A stretch of DNA of 64,000 bases from assembly GCA_028712695.1 (NCBI GenBank), contig JAQTQZ010000019.1, forward strand, positions 1-64,000. Reading direction: 5' to 3'. Every line of letters begins with the position of its first letter. Within the stretch, counting starts at the first letter, position 1. This stretch comes from Methylovulum sp. (lineage in GTDB: Bacteria > Pseudomonadota > Gammaproteobacteria > Methylococcales > Methylomonadaceae). The translations under genes and the position numbers were made by a program. Below, one piece after another: positions 39,133 to 48,711 of the stretch. The notes beneath the pieces are model-generated. The model made no database searches. It was given only the letters and a program-made list of their open reading frames with translations, and was not told the DNA's origin.

Positions 39133-39884
39133 AAATCGTTCTCGTCCGGTAACCATTCTTTTAACTCATTAATCCGCCCATACCAAGTCAAGTCAATTTG
39201 CAGTGGCGTAACTGACACAAAACCGGCATTAATCGCATGAAAATCCGTGCCCGGACCGGCATCCTGTTCGGCACCTGGCGGCCCCACCCAATAAATGTTA
39301 CGTCCCCTCGGATCTTTACTTGTAATGACCGGTTCCGACTTATGCCGCTGCCCAAGCCGGGTTGCCTGAAAGCCTTTTAATTCCTTTAGCGGCATATCCG
39401 GCACATTGACATTAAGGATAGTGTCTTGAGGCAGAGGTTTGGCTATTAATTGTTTTAGCAGGGTCACTGCAACTTGGGCGGCAGTATCAAAATGAATGGG
39501 ATTGCTGCCAACCAAAGAAATGGCCACTGCAGGCAACCCTAAAAAACGCCCCTCAGTTGCCGCAGCGACCGTACCCGAATACAGTACGTCATCGCCCAAA
39601 TTGGCACCGTGGTTAATCCCGGCAAAAACCATGTCAGGTTCGTTTTTTAACAATCCGGTCACGGCCAGATGCACACAGTCGGTTGGTGTGCCATCAACCT
39701 TAATAAAGCCATTATCAAGCTCATAAGCACGCAACGGCATTTCCAGCGTTAATGAGTTACTTGCAGCGCTTCGGTTTCTATCCGGTGCAACTACCGATAG
39801 GTCGGCATATGCTCGCAGCGCATCCGCCAATGCCAGCAGCCCTTCTGCCAAATAGCCATCATCATTACTTAATAAAATGTGCAT
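39129..39884 (-). CDS. surE: 5'/3'-nucleotidase SurE
   Basis: SurE is a survival-related nucleotidase and polyphosphatase. The 251-residue protein begins [23 protein letters not shown] with the metal-binding NDDG, followed by [17 protein letters not shown] and [25 protein letters not shown] start at ATG 39884 because the upstream 21 residues of the frame lie outside the fold. It is coupled to pcm and divergent from the smr gene, 74 bases apart. Confidence 0.95.
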   Translation of the reverse strand: MHILLSNDDGYLAEGLLALADALRAYADLSVVAPDRNRSAASNSLTLEMPLRAYELDNGFIKVDGTPTDCVHLAVTGLLKNEPDMVFAGINHGANLGDDVLYSGTVAAATEGRFLGLPAVAISLVGSNPIHFDTAAQVAVTLLKQLIAKPLPQDTILNVNVPDMPLKELKGFQATRLGQRHKSEPVITSKDPRGRNIYWVGPPGAEQDAGPGTDFHAINAGFVSVTPLQIDLTWYGRINELKEWLPDENDL

Positions 39885-39958
39885 TATCAATCGCCATAAA
39901 GCAAAAAAATCTATAAAATATAATATATTAGCAACAATAAACCGCAAAATCAGCTATC

Positions 39959-40501
39959 GTGACAAAAAAAACAATCAGTATTGAAGACAGTGATTTGTTT
40001 CGTGACACTGTTGGGGCCGTTCGTCCGATAAAAGTCGATAAAGTCTTGTTGAAGCAAGCAGATAAACCTAAACCCTACCCTAAAAAAACTATCGCTGATG
40101 TCGAAACTTATTTAAAGGAAACGCCAGATATAGCTATCGAAAAAGTTGGGCTTGAAGATTCGCTAAGCTTTGCAGCCCCCGGCTTACAAAAAAATGTCTT
40201 AAAAAGATTACGCCAAGGTTTTTTTGGGCTGGATGCCGAAATTGACCTGCATGGTTTAAGTAGCCAGGAAGCCAAACGGCAACTGCTGTGTTTTCTAACC
40301 GACAGTGTTATAAGGCATTGCCGGTGCGTGCATATTGTGCATGGCAAAGGTTATCGCTCAGCCGACAATCATCCTGTCTTAAAAAATAATATTAACTTAT
40401 GGCTTAGGCAGCACGAAAAAGTGCAGGCATTTTGCTCAGCCCCCCCTAAAGACGGCGGAACGGGGGCTGTTTTTGTGCTGCTGTCGATAGCAAAAAATTA
40501 G
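39959..40501 (+). CDS. Smr domain protein
   Basis: The 180-residue product has a polar N-terminal region (about 1-85) and a C-terminal Smr domain: DAEIDLHGLSSQEAKRQLLCFL, then CVHIVHGKGYRSADNHPVLKNNINLWL and GAVFVLL. Stand-alone Smr proteins of this size (YfcN/SmrA group) are nuclease-like and, in E. coli SmrB, act on collided ribosomes. The start is a GTG at 39959. It is divergent from surE. Confidence 0.88.
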   Translation: MTKKTISIEDSDLFRDTVGAVRPIKVDKVLLKQADKPKPYPKKTIADVETYLKETPDIAIEKVGLEDSLSFAAPGLQKNVLKRLRQGFFGLDAEIDLHGLSSQEAKRQLLCFLTDSVIRHCRCVHIVHGKGYRSADNHPVLKNNINLWLRQHEKVQAFCSAPPKDGGTGAVFVLLSIAKN

Positions 40502-40502
40502 C

Positions 40503-41330
40503 CTAATCAACCGTCCATTGCACTAAGCCGCTGTAAGCGGTCGCTAAAATTATCAAGCCAAAAGCAATACGGTACCACGCAAAAATAATAAAATTGTGGT
40601 GGCTGATATAGCGCAGTAAGCCTTTAATTGCCAATAATGCGCTAATAAAAGCAGCAATAAGCCCGACGACAAAATAAGGCGCGTCCCCCGCAATATCTAA
40701 TAAGTCGCGGTGCTTATAAACATCATAAAGGCTGGCGATAATCAAGGTTGGAATCGCCAGAAAAAATGAAAACTCGGTTGCCGCCTTGCGCGACAAGCCA
40801 AAAAATAGTCCACCAATAATAGTGGAACCGGAGCGGGAAGTTCCAGGAATCAACGCAAAAGCTTGGGCAAACCCCAGTTTTAACGCATCCAGCGGCGTTA
40901 AATCATCGACTTCATAGATGCGGATTTTATGTTCGCGCTTTTCTGCCCAAATAATCACTATCGCACCAATAATAAAGGCTAGTGCAACAGGCACCGGCTT
41001 GAATAACTCGGCTTTAATATATTTACCAAACAAAAGTCCTAAGCTTGCCAAGGGTATAAAAGCAATAACCAAATTTAAGGTAAATTTCTGCGCTGACCGT
41101 TGCGTTGGCAAGCCCATAACAACAGACGTTATTTTGGCGCGATATTCCCAGCAAACCGCCAAAATAGCGCCAACCTGGATAACAATTTCAAATACCTTGC
41201 CCTTATCATTGTTAAAGTTGAGCAAGTCGCCCACCAAAATTAAATGGCCGGTGCTGGAAACTGGCAGGAACTCGGTTAAGCCTTCAACAATACCCAGAAT
41301 AAAGGCTTTAAGTATCAATAATAGATCCAT
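40503..41330 (-). CDS. uppP: Undecaprenyl-diphosphatase
   Basis: UppP (BacA) recycles undecaprenyl pyrophosphate to the carrier lipid for peptidoglycan and other glycans. The 275-residue integral membrane protein has [22 protein letters not shown] (catalytic Glu/Ser region) and [20 protein letters not shown] with the active arginine. About eight helices are present. It is convergent with the Smr gene, the stops nearly touching. Confidence 0.96.
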   Translation of the reverse strand: MDLLLILKAFILGIVEGLTEFLPVSSTGHLILVGDLLNFNNDKGKVFEIVIQVGAILAVCWEYRAKITSVVMGLPTQRSAQKFTLNLVIAFIPLASLGLLFGKYIKAELFKPVPVALAFIIGAIVIIWAEKREHKIRIYEVDDLTPLDALKLGFAQAFALIPGTSRSGSTIIGGLFFGLSRKAATEFSFFLAIPTLIIASLYDVYKHRDLLDIAGDAPYFVVGLIAAFISALLAIKGLLRYISHHNFIIFAWYRIAFGLIILATAYSGLVQWTVD

Positions 41331-41410
41331 GTTGTTAAGTTTAAGTAAGGTGAATGGGCTGGGATTTATATCAATTTACCATTTGATAAATAACAATGGC
41401 TTTAAATACG

Positions 41411-41680
41411 TTATTTTATTTCAAATGATGTCAATGCCTCATCGCTCGACAAATCACTAATTTCAAGCTGATCGACGCGTGCAGTGACCGGTCCTTTATG
41501 GCACCATTTAATGAATTTCTCTATCATTAAATGTTCTGCTTCAGCAATGATTTCAACGCGTCCATCGGGCAAATTCCTGACACTGCCCTTGATGGCAAAA
41601 TGTTTGGCTTTATTCTGGGTAAAGACACGGAAATAAACGCCTTGCACACGCCCTGACACCAGAACTTTTACTCTACGCAT
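41411..41680 (-). CDS. Acylphosphatase
   Basis: The 89-residue protein is a complete acylphosphatase: VLVSGRVQGVYFRVFTQ carries the catalytic arginine and VRNLPDGRVEIIAE the catalytic asparagine. It hydrolyses acyl-phosphates such as carbamoyl phosphate or 1,3-bisphosphoglycerate. The ATG at 41680 shares one base with the rlmKL stop; a GTG at 41683 is an alternative. It is coupled to rlmKL. Confidence 0.94.
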   Translation of the reverse strand: MRRVKVLVSGRVQGVYFRVFTQNKAKHFAIKGSVRNLPDGRVEIIAEAEHLMIEKFIKWCHKGPVTARVDQLEISDLSSDEALTSFEIK

Positions 41681-43929
41681 CACTTAAAAACTCTCCAACA
41701 ATAATGGATTTTAGGGTTACGGACAAAATCTTCAGGGATAGTGGCCGCAGTAATATCTTCTATATTTGATGCTGATAGCGCTTCGCTATCCAGTTTGAAG
41801 CGCCGGAAATTGGTGGAAAAATATAACACACCCTGCGGCGCCAATAATTTTATAGCGTTGTTGATTAACGCCACATGATCTGCTTGTATGTCAAAGACGC
41901 CTTCCATCCGCTTGGAATTGGAAAATGTGGGCGGATCAAGAAAAACCAAGTCATATTGCCGACAATGCGCCTGCCGCACCTCATTTTCCAACCACTCCAG
42001 GCAATCGGCCTGGATAAACTCATGCTTGCCAACCGTGTCATTTAACGCCAGATTATTCTTTGCCCAATTAATATAGGTGTTGGACATATCCACGGTAGTC
42101 GTTGATTTGGCCCCGCCGACTGCGGCATGTACCGTCGCGCTGCCAGTATAAGCAAATAGGTTTAAAAAGCGCTTATCTTTGGCTTGCTGGCCAATCAACA
42201 GACGGATTGGACGATGATCTAAAAACAGCCCCGTATCCAAATAATCTTCAAAATTGACCAATAGCCTACAGTTGCCTTCTGCAATAACATGGAAATGCCC
42301 TGATTCGCCGTATTTCTCATATTGGTCAGTGCTGCGCTGTTTTCGGCGTATTTTTAAAAAAACATGCTCACGCTTGACACCAAGCACCTTAGGTATTTCT
42401 GCTAACAACCCCGCTAAACGTTGATCTGCTTTATGCGCGTCGATAGTTTTTGGTGGCTCGTATTCCTGCACATTGACCCAAGTCTGTTCACCTACAGGAA
42501 TGCTGGCGAGGGGCGCGGGCTGGGAGCGGCAAGCGTCACCCTGATAAATATCCACGGCAACCGAGTATTCGGGCAAATCGGCATCGTAAATACGGTAACA
42601 GCTGATCTGGTTTTGTTTGACCCAGTTAGCCAGTTTTTTAACATTCTTTTTAAGGCGATTGGCAAACATCACCGCCCCCGTGTCCAACTCAAGCTCAGGT
42701 TCTGTGCTGGTTGCGGTGACTTGCTCCAGGCGTTCTTCCTGGCTTTTGGCTTTCGGGATAAAAAAAGCGCTTTCTTCGATGTCCATACGCAATAATTTAC
42801 ACTCCAGCGCCCCGTTAAACAGCGTGATCGGTTTTTGTGAGCGTATGCCTAACCGAAAACCCAGCTCTGGATTGCTGATAATCATCGCCGCCTTCCAGCC
42901 GATAAAATGGGCTTTTAAAGACGTGCCAAAGGCTTTATAAAGCTCGGCGGTTTCCGCCTCGTCACCCAACCGCTCACCGTAAGGCGGGTTGCAAATCAAT
43001 AACCCTGGCTTCCAACTTTCAGCGGGCGCGGCATTGGCAATATCACGGCGTTCGACATGGATTTTAGCCTGCAATCCGGCATTCGCAATATGGATTAACG
43101 CCGTGTTGATGGTATGGCGATCTTGATCGAAACCGACGATAACCGGAAGTTTTTCCAATCCGGCATTTTTACGTTGTAACGCTTCGGCCCGTAATTTTTT
43201 CCAGCAGGCGATGTCATGTTGTTTCCAACCGACAAAGCCAAAGTAATCACGCAGCAAACCGGGGGCATAGTCGGCCGCGATCATCGCACCTTCCAGCAAC
43301 AACGTGCCGGAACCACACATGGGATCAAGCAATGAACCACCTTGTTTGGCGATTTGCGGCCAGCCGCAACGCAATAACATGGCGGCAGCCAAGTTTTCCT
43401 TGATCGGCGCCTTAATATTAATATCCCGATAGCCACGCCGATGGAGGCTTTCACCCGATAGGTCAAGGCTAAGCTGGGCGGTTTCACCTTGTAAGTAAAT
43501 ATTGATACGGATATGGGGTTGTTCGGTATTGATGCTGGGACGCGTGTTAAATTTTGCCCGCATTTGATCGACAACCGCATCTTTGACTTTTAATGCGCCA
43601 AAATGCGTGTTGTTAATTGCCGGTGCATTTTTGGCACTGAACGAGACGGCAAAACTATCCTCAGGGCCAAGATGCTCAAACCAGTTAATGCGCTGTACAC
43701 CGTCATAAAGATCTTGCTGGTTTTTTACGGTAAACGTACTTAACACCAGTAAAACTCGATTAGCCGTTCTCGACCACAGGCAAGCGCGATAAGCCGTTTC
43801 CAAATCACCCTGGAACGCCACCCCCGCCATCGTTTGTTTGACCGCACTAATGCCCAGTGTTTGCAGCTCTTCAGCGAGAATGGTTTCCATCGCTTTAGGC
43901 GTGGTGGCAAATAATTGATAAATGGGCAT
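41680..43929 (-). CDS. rlmKL: 23S rRNA m2G2445/m7G2069 methyltransferase
   Basis: This fused enzyme makes two 23S rRNA methylations. The 749-residue product has an N-terminal THUMP domain (about 50-155), the RlmL part with LLDPMCGSGTLLLEGAMIA and ICNPPYGERLG, and the C-terminal RlmK part with KRFLNLFAYTGSATVHAAVGGA, FLDPPTFSNSKRM. Length and order fit the fused gammaproteobacterial type. Acylphosphatase follows with overlap. Confidence 0.96.
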   Translation of the reverse strand: MPIYQLFATTPKAMETILAEELQTLGISAVKQTMAGVAFQGDLETAYRACLWSRTANRVLLVLSTFTVKNQQDLYDGVQRINWFEHLGPEDSFAVSFSAKNAPAINNTHFGALKVKDAVVDQMRAKFNTRPSINTEQPHIRINIYLQGETAQLSLDLSGESLHRRGYRDINIKAPIKENLAAAMLLRCGWPQIAKQGGSLLDPMCGSGTLLLEGAMIAADYAPGLLRDYFGFVGWKQHDIACWKKLRAEALQRKNAGLEKLPVIVGFDQDRHTINTALIHIANAGLQAKIHVERRDIANAAPAESWKPGLLICNPPYGERLGDEAETAELYKAFGTSLKAHFIGWKAAMIISNPELGFRLGIRSQKPITLFNGALECKLLRMDIEESAFFIPKAKSQEERLEQVTATSTEPELELDTGAVMFANRLKKNVKKLANWVKQNQISCYRIYDADLPEYSVAVDIYQGDACRSQPAPLASIPVGEQTWVNVQEYEPPKTIDAHKADQRLAGLLAEIPKVLGVKREHVFLKIRRKQRSTDQYEKYGESGHFHVIAEGNCRLLVNFEDYLDTGLFLDHRPIRLLIGQQAKDKRFLNLFAYTGSATVHAAVGGAKSTTTVDMSNTYINWAKNNLALNDTVGKHEFIQADCLEWLENEVRQAHCRQYDLVFLDPPTFSNSKRMEGVFDIQADHVALINNAIKLLAPQGVLYFSTNFRRFKLDSEALSASNIEDITAATIPEDFVRNPKIHYCWRVFK

Positions 43930-44079
43930 AACTAATAATGGTAAGGGCGTGCGTAACAGGTAGGAAAAATCGGTGTGCTATCGACCTCAATAACAATAGT
44001 AAGATCAGGGTCAATAGCGGAATAAGGCCAAGTCTTAGCTAGAAACAGATGTACAGGAATTGCATCATTAACGCTTGAT

Positions 44080-44562
44080 TTATTGGATTTTGATCAACTC
44101 AACATCAAATATCAACGTTGAATTCGGGCCGATGGTACGGCCAGCACCGCGCTCACCATAGGCAAGTTCTGAAGGGATGTAAAAACGGTATTTAGCGCCT
44201 TCTTTCATTAACTGGACACCTTCAGTCCAGCCAGGAATAACGCCATTTAGAGGAAACGTGGCGGGCTCGCCTCGGGAGTAGGAACTGTCAAACTCTTCAC
44301 CGCTTATTGTTGTGCCCTTGTAATGCACCGTTACATTATCCGTTGCCGAAGGCGATTTGGTTCCGGTGCCTGGCGTCAGCACTTCGTATTGCAAGCCACT
44401 GGCAGTCGTCACAATGTTGGCTTTTTTAGTATTGTCCGCAAGAAAAGCGATGCCTGCGGCTTTATTTTCTTCAGGAGTGGTGGCGTTAGCCATTGAAAAC
44501 ATAGTGATTCCTAGTAAGAGGGCAGTAACAATTGAAAGAACTTTAATTTGAATATTTCTCAT
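44080..44562 (-). CDS. FKBP-type peptidyl-prolyl isomerase, exported
   Basis: The 160-residue precursor has a signal peptide (cleavage after ANA near residue 28), a short helical linker (EENKAAGIAFLADNTKKANI) and one FKBP domain. The domain contains VHYKGTTISGEEFDSSYSRGEP, GVIPGWTEGVQLMKEGAKYRFYIPSELAYGERG and NSTLIFDVELIKI. It resembles the FklB/FkpA/Mip group and should assist folding in the periplasm. AAGGCG six bases before ATG 44562 decides the start over an upstream in-frame one. Confidence 0.93.
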   Translation of the reverse strand: MRNIQIKVLSIVTALLLGITMFSMANATTPEENKAAGIAFLADNTKKANIVTTASGLQYEVLTPGTGTKSPSATDNVTVHYKGTTISGEEFDSSYSRGEPATFPLNGVIPGWTEGVQLMKEGAKYRFYIPSELAYGERGAGRTIGPNSTLIFDVELIKIQ

Positions 44563-44608
44563 GATTTCGCCTTTTTGTTGGTGTGAAGCGGTATAGTTTA
44601 GCAAAAAA

Positions 44609-45187
44609 TCAACGTTTATCCGCTAATTGGCAAACGGCTAATTGCTTGTGAAATAATGCGGCCCGTTTCGCAACGGTGGCAGCAACCTGCATTAGCCATT
44701 TTTTTTGCAAATAGCGTTTCTTTCGGTAACCGTTATGGCCTTCATGATACGCAAGATACAGACTTTTAGCATCGGTTTTTGCTATCCCCAAGCGTTTATT
44801 GCTTAAATAATTGTACCAACCAATAAAATCGGTGGCATCAGCAAAATCATCGCGGTCAGCACCCCAGCGCCCCGCGCTATCAAGATAATCATCCCATGTG
44901 GCATCGAGTGCCTGGGCATAACCATAAGCACTGCTTGGCCGAAACCAAGGGATCAACCCTAACAGCCAAACACGTGGCGGCTTGGCATCGGCAACAAAAT
45001 GCGATTCTTGATGCATGATCGCCATCAACACCGGCACCGGCACCCCCCATTTTTGATAAGCCGTATTTGCATTGCCATACCAAGCCTCTTTTTCCCTAAA
45101 AGTGGAGCATATATTATCACTATTCTTAGGGGGGATAGCCGCGCAACCCGCTAGCGCAAGCAACAAAAAAAACAGTGGCTTTTTCAT
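44609..45187 (-). CDS. Lipoprotein with lytic transglycosylase SLT domain
   Basis: The 192-residue precursor has lipobox ALAGC (Cys near 15) and an SLT-type muramidase domain: PVPVLMAIMHQESHFVADA with the catalytic glutamate, SAYGYAQALDATWDDYL and YLAYHEGHNGY. It should cleave peptidoglycan glycan strands at the inner face of the outer membrane. Small size means there is no extra substrate-binding domain. It precedes the FKBP gene by 46 bases on the same strand. Confidence 0.92.
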   Translation of the reverse strand: MKKPLFFLLLALAGCAAIPPKNSDNICSTFREKEAWYGNANTAYQKWGVPVPVLMAIMHQESHFVADAKPPRVWLLGLIPWFRPSSAYGYAQALDATWDDYLDSAGRWGADRDDFADATDFIGWYNYLSNKRLGIAKTDAKSLYLAYHEGHNGYRKKRYLQKKWLMQVAATVAKRAALFHKQLAVCQLADKR

Positions 45188-45270
45188 GGAACGAAGAAGA
45201 ATATAGTTTCCATATCCAAAACAGACATGACTAAAATAAGAACTATAATTAATAGCGCCGCACTTGGCTT

Positions 45271-45900
45271 ATGATAGGTAACCAAATGAATTTAAACATA
45301 AACAGACTCTACCGAAAAAACCTTAAATCGCAAGGCCTTGCTTACATAGGCGGTGAAGAGCGGGAAATCACCCTTAAAAACTTGTCTGTAACTGGTGCGC
45401 TTGCAGAATTAAAAAATTGCTCTGATCTTGAATTTATCACTTCTGCTGTCGCTGCATCGCCTACGATTGATATTTATCTCCCTCAGTTACAACTGGCTGG
45501 CGAGGCTGATGTTGTCAGGATCGATAGCAAAAAGCCCAATCATATTACGCTTGCGCTGCAATTCAAACACATCTCTTATGATGTTGACCAATTAATGTAC
45601 AAAAGAAAAGCGTACAGAAAAACCATGTCCGTTGTTGGCCGACTCTTAGTGAATGGCACCTATTACAACTTTTTTTCTGTCAATATCTCAACCGATGGCC
45701 TGATGATCCATTTGCCTGAACATATTTACCTTGAAGAAGGGGATACTGTTTCTTTTCAATTCAAAGAATTGGATGTGGAAGGGCAAGCCCAAGTCATCTG
45801 GAGGGATGAAATGATCAATGGAGGGATATTGCTGGGCTTGCAATATATTAACATGGCAAAAATATCGATAAAAGGCGTGCCGCGATTTACCAATGAATAA
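45271..45900 (+). CDS. Tandem PilZ-domain protein
   Basis: The 209-residue protein contains two PilZ-like halves. The first has YRKNLKSQGLAYI followed by LKNLSVTGALAEL (NxSxxG). The second has YKRKAYRKTMSVVGRLLV followed by SVNISTDGLMIHL and GILLGLQYI. PilZ domains bind c-di-GMP through an arginine-rich loop and a D/NxSxxG motif. The first copy's arginines are weaker, so it may be structural. An internal ATG at 45286 is an alternative start. The window also encodes two cyclases. Confidence 0.82.
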   Translation: MIGNQMNLNINRLYRKNLKSQGLAYIGGEEREITLKNLSVTGALAELKNCSDLEFITSAVAASPTIDIYLPQLQLAGEADVVRIDSKKPNHITLALQFKHISYDVDQLMYKRKAYRKTMSVVGRLLVNGTYYNFFSVNISTDGLMIHLPEHIYLEEGDTVSFQFKELDVEGQAQVIWRDEMINGGILLGLQYINMAKISIKGVPRFTNE

Positions 45901-46242
45901 CTTCTTATCGTAAGAAAACGCTAGGGCAAACTATCTGCGCCCTGTGCAAAATCGCAGACATTCTTTGGCAATATGTTAAAATTTCGGTCTGCCGGAGTAC
46001 CCAACCAAAGATCAGTGATAGCCATAAATTTCTTAACCTTTCCCGCGCTTGCGCAGTTAAAAAATTATCGCTAATTAACTGGTTTGGTTGTTTTTCGTCC
46101 GGGAATGTTACCTTCCAGCAGTGGCTAGTTACCGTTAAACTTAACTTAAAAAAGATGACACAAACCCTAAACAAAACCAAAGGTTCGTAAACTGTCAGCT
46201 GGAAAAATTGCCACCTCACATTAACCACACACTTATACTGAT
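45901..46242. promoter_or_regulatory. Gap of 342 bases before PPi-PFK gene with possible promoter
   Basis: The gap holds no convincing gene; a minus-strand open frame of 107 codons here has no recognisable domain. An extended -10-like TGTTAAAAT at 45974-45982 could start a long leader of about 255 bases. No riboswitch or terminator was recognised. Confidence 0.3.
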
Positions 46243-47472
46243 ATGAACAAACCTAAAAAAGTCGCACTTCTCACCGCTGGCGGATTGGCGCCTTGCCTCA
46301 GCTCAGCTATCGGCAGCCTGATTGAACGTTACACCGAAATTGACCCTAGCATTGAAATTATCTGCTACCGTAGCGGTTATAAAGGGTTGTTGCTTGGCGA
46401 TTCATATACAGTAACACCAGAAGTCCGTGCAAACGCCTCCAGACTGCACAAGTTTGGCGGCTCACCTATTGGCAACAGCCGGGTCAAACTGACTAACGTT
46501 AAAGACTGCGTAAAACGCGGTCTGGTTCAAGAAGGGCAAGACCCACAAAAAGTGGCTGCCGACCAACTGATTAAAGACGGTGTTGACATATTGCACACCA
46601 TAGGCGGCGACGACACTAACACGGCAGCCGCTGATCTTGCGGCTTTCTTGGCGCAAAACAATTACGGCCTGACCGTTATCGGTTTGCCTAAAACCGTTGA
46701 TAACGATGTTTTTCCAATCAAACAATCGCTGGGCGCTTGGACTGCTGCTGAACAAGGCGCACGGTATTTCTGGAATGTCGTTGCTGAAAACAATGCCAAT
46801 CCACGTATGCTGATCGTCCACGAAGTTATGGGCCGGAACTGTGGTTGGTTGACTGCGGCAACAGCAAAAGAATACCGCACGTTACTGGATAGTGCCGAAT
46901 GGTTGCCTGAAATTGGTTTGGATCGTAAAGCGTTTGAAATTCACGCAGTATTTGTCCCTGAAATGGCGATTGACCTTGCTGCTGAAGCACAGCGCTTACG
47001 TGCTGTAATGGATACCGTGGATTGCGTAAACATTTTTGTTTCTGAAGGCGCAGGGGTCGAAGCCATCGTGGCAGAAATGCAGGCTAAAGGTGAAGATGTG
47101 CCACGCGACGCCTTTGGTCACCTCAAACTCGACGCCATTAATCCCGGCAAATGGTTTGGCGAACAATTTGCCGCCATGATTGGTGCGGAAAAAACGTTGG
47201 TGCAAAAATCAGGCTATTTCGCCCGCGCTTCTGCGGCGAATAGCAAAGATATCCGCCTTATCAAATCGTGTGCTGATCTCGCGGTCGAATGTGCATTGCG
47301 CCGTGAATCCGGCGTTATGGGCCATGACGAAGACCGTGGTGGTGTGCTCCGCGCCATTGAGTTTCCACGTATCAAAGGCGGCAAACCTTTTGATCTCGAT
47401 ACCCCATGGTTTAATGAAACCTTAGCTGAAATAGGCCAAACCTTAGGTGCTAAGGTTGATGTAAGCCATTAA
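46243..47472 (+). CDS. pfp: Pyrophosphate-dependent 6-phosphofructokinase
   Basis: This enzyme interconverts fructose-6-phosphate and fructose-1,6-bisphosphate with PPi, reversibly. The 409-residue product has IGGDDTNTAAADLA, where the second aspartate of GGDD (ATP enzymes have GGDG) marks PPi use. GLPKTVDNDV, with lysine in PKTVDND, is the matching PPi-type feature. MGRNCGWL is present for sugar binding. Such enzymes are typical of aerobic methanotrophs, where they serve the RuMP cycle. Monocistronic, with a hairpin after the stop. Confidence 0.95.
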   Translation: MNKPKKVALLTAGGLAPCLSSAIGSLIERYTEIDPSIEIICYRSGYKGLLLGDSYTVTPEVRANASRLHKFGGSPIGNSRVKLTNVKDCVKRGLVQEGQDPQKVAADQLIKDGVDILHTIGGDDTNTAAADLAAFLAQNNYGLTVIGLPKTVDNDVFPIKQSLGAWTAAEQGARYFWNVVAENNANPRMLIVHEVMGRNCGWLTAATAKEYRTLLDSAEWLPEIGLDRKAFEIHAVFVPEMAIDLAAEAQRLRAVMDTVDCVNIFVSEGAGVEAIVAEMQAKGEDVPRDAFGHLKLDAINPGKWFGEQFAAMIGAEKTLVQKSGYFARASAANSKDIRLIKSCADLAVECALRRESGVMGHDEDRGGVLRAIEFPRIKGGKPFDLDTPWFNETLAEIGQTLGAKVDVSH

Positions 47473-47480
47473 ATTCCACC

Positions 47481-47513
47481 TGTGGGCAAATACCACCCGT
47501 GTATTTGCCCATA
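47481..47513 (+). terminator. Hairpin after PPi-PFK gene
   Basis: GGGCAAATAC (47484-47493) pairs with GTATTTGCCC (47501-47510), extended by further pairs, with a 7-base loop, nine bases past the stop. There is no U-run, so termination may be inefficient or factor-assisted. Confidence 0.55.
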
Positions 47514-47590
47514 CAAGCGCTATAAGCTGCTCAGCCTAGGCTACTTGCCCGCATCCATTGCGGCGTAAACAATTATTTGGTTTTTTTATT

Positions 47591-48610
47591 ATGCAAATTT
47601 CCCCAGGACAGCTGCTCTTGCCAGTTGTGGTTTTACTATGGCTAATCACTAGCCAAAATACCTTTGCAGATAAAGAAATCACGGTGCCCCAACCAAAAGA
47701 AACGGCCACAGCCTTGCAATGTGTTGCATTCAGTCCTTATGTCGGCCAACTCACCCCCGATTATGGCGCACAGCCGTCCAAGGCATTAATTGACAAACTG
47801 CTGGACAAACTGGTCAAGGACACCCGTTTCCGCTGCATAATGACTTACGGTGTTATCAACGGGCTTGAATACACATTTGCAGCGGCTAAAGCCAGGGATA
47901 TTAAGGTTATTGCCATTCTCTGGATCGATAAAGACATTGCCGTTAACTCACAATCCATTACTGCTGGCATTCAAGCCGCCAAGGCATATCCTGGCACTAT
48001 CATTAAATTAAGCTGCGGCTCCGAAGTAAGGACGCGTCATGGCTATGTTTTTGACGGTGAAATCACCCGCTGCATCCAAGCCCTGCGTGAAGCCAAAGTA
48101 ACCCAGCCGATCACCACAATAGATACGTGGTGGGAATGGTGTAACCGCTCATTAACTTGTGGGCAGACCAGTTTTTCCGCACAAGTTGATTGGATAGGGA
48201 TTAATATTTTCCCTTGGTGGGAGAACCGCTTTTCCGGCATCCATACCTGCACGACAGCCGAGCAAGCCGCTGACTTCCATATTGCCCGGCTTGGCGAAGT
48301 GCATAGTGTTAATCCTGACAAAGAGATCATGGTGACTGAATTCGGCTGGCCAAACGGCCCGAAAAACGGTACCGCAATCAATATCAAAACAGGCCAGCAT
48401 TGTGGTGTCGCCAGCCTAAAAAACCAAGCCATAGTCGTACAAAACACCTTTAAAAAACTGGCAAAAGAGAACTGGTCAGGCAGCGTGTTTGAAGCCTTCT
48501 CAGAAGATTGGAAACCCAGCAGTGAAGGTGACTCTGGCCGGTTCTGGGGAATCTGCCAAGGCGAAGCGCCTTACACTTGCAATCAAGAAATAAATAGCAC
48601 TGATAAATAA
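47591..48610 (+). CDS. Exported GH17-like glycoside hydrolase
   Basis: The 339-residue precursor has a signal peptide ending near TFA (about residue 27) and a TIM-barrel like GH17 beta-1,3-glucanases. SPYVGQLTPDYGAQPS is the entry strand, VDWIGINIFPWW the substrate strand, and VTEFGWPNGP carries the nucleophile glutamate. The acid/base glutamate would be in LSCGSEV, in place of the usual GNE. The N-terminal ATG at 47591 is preferred to a TTG at 47558. Substrate (beta-glucan of cell surface or diet) is not inferable. Confidence 0.82.
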   Translation: MQISPGQLLLPVVVLLWLITSQNTFADKEITVPQPKETATALQCVAFSPYVGQLTPDYGAQPSKALIDKLLDKLVKDTRFRCIMTYGVINGLEYTFAAAKARDIKVIAILWIDKDIAVNSQSITAGIQAAKAYPGTIIKLSCGSEVRTRHGYVFDGEITRCIQALREAKVTQPITTIDTWWEWCNRSLTCGQTSFSAQVDWIGINIFPWWENRFSGIHTCTTAEQAADFHIARLGEVHSVNPDKEIMVTEFGWPNGPKNGTAINIKTGQHCGVASLKNQAIVVQNTFKKLAKENWSGSVFEAFSEDWKPSSEGDSGRFWGICQGEAPYTCNQEINSTDK

Positions 48611-48711
48611 CGCCCTATCCATTTATCATATTGCCAACCAACTTAACCAAATACCTATAAAGCTGACGCAACAACGCTTCAGCAACCGACTTTTATCCAA
48701 GCTTTATTAAA

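Noticed and set aside
45905-46228. Minus-strand open frame of 107 codons before the PPi-PFK gene
   Set aside because: No domain, no ribosome site, and unusual composition; it spans the likely promoter region of the opposite-strand gene.
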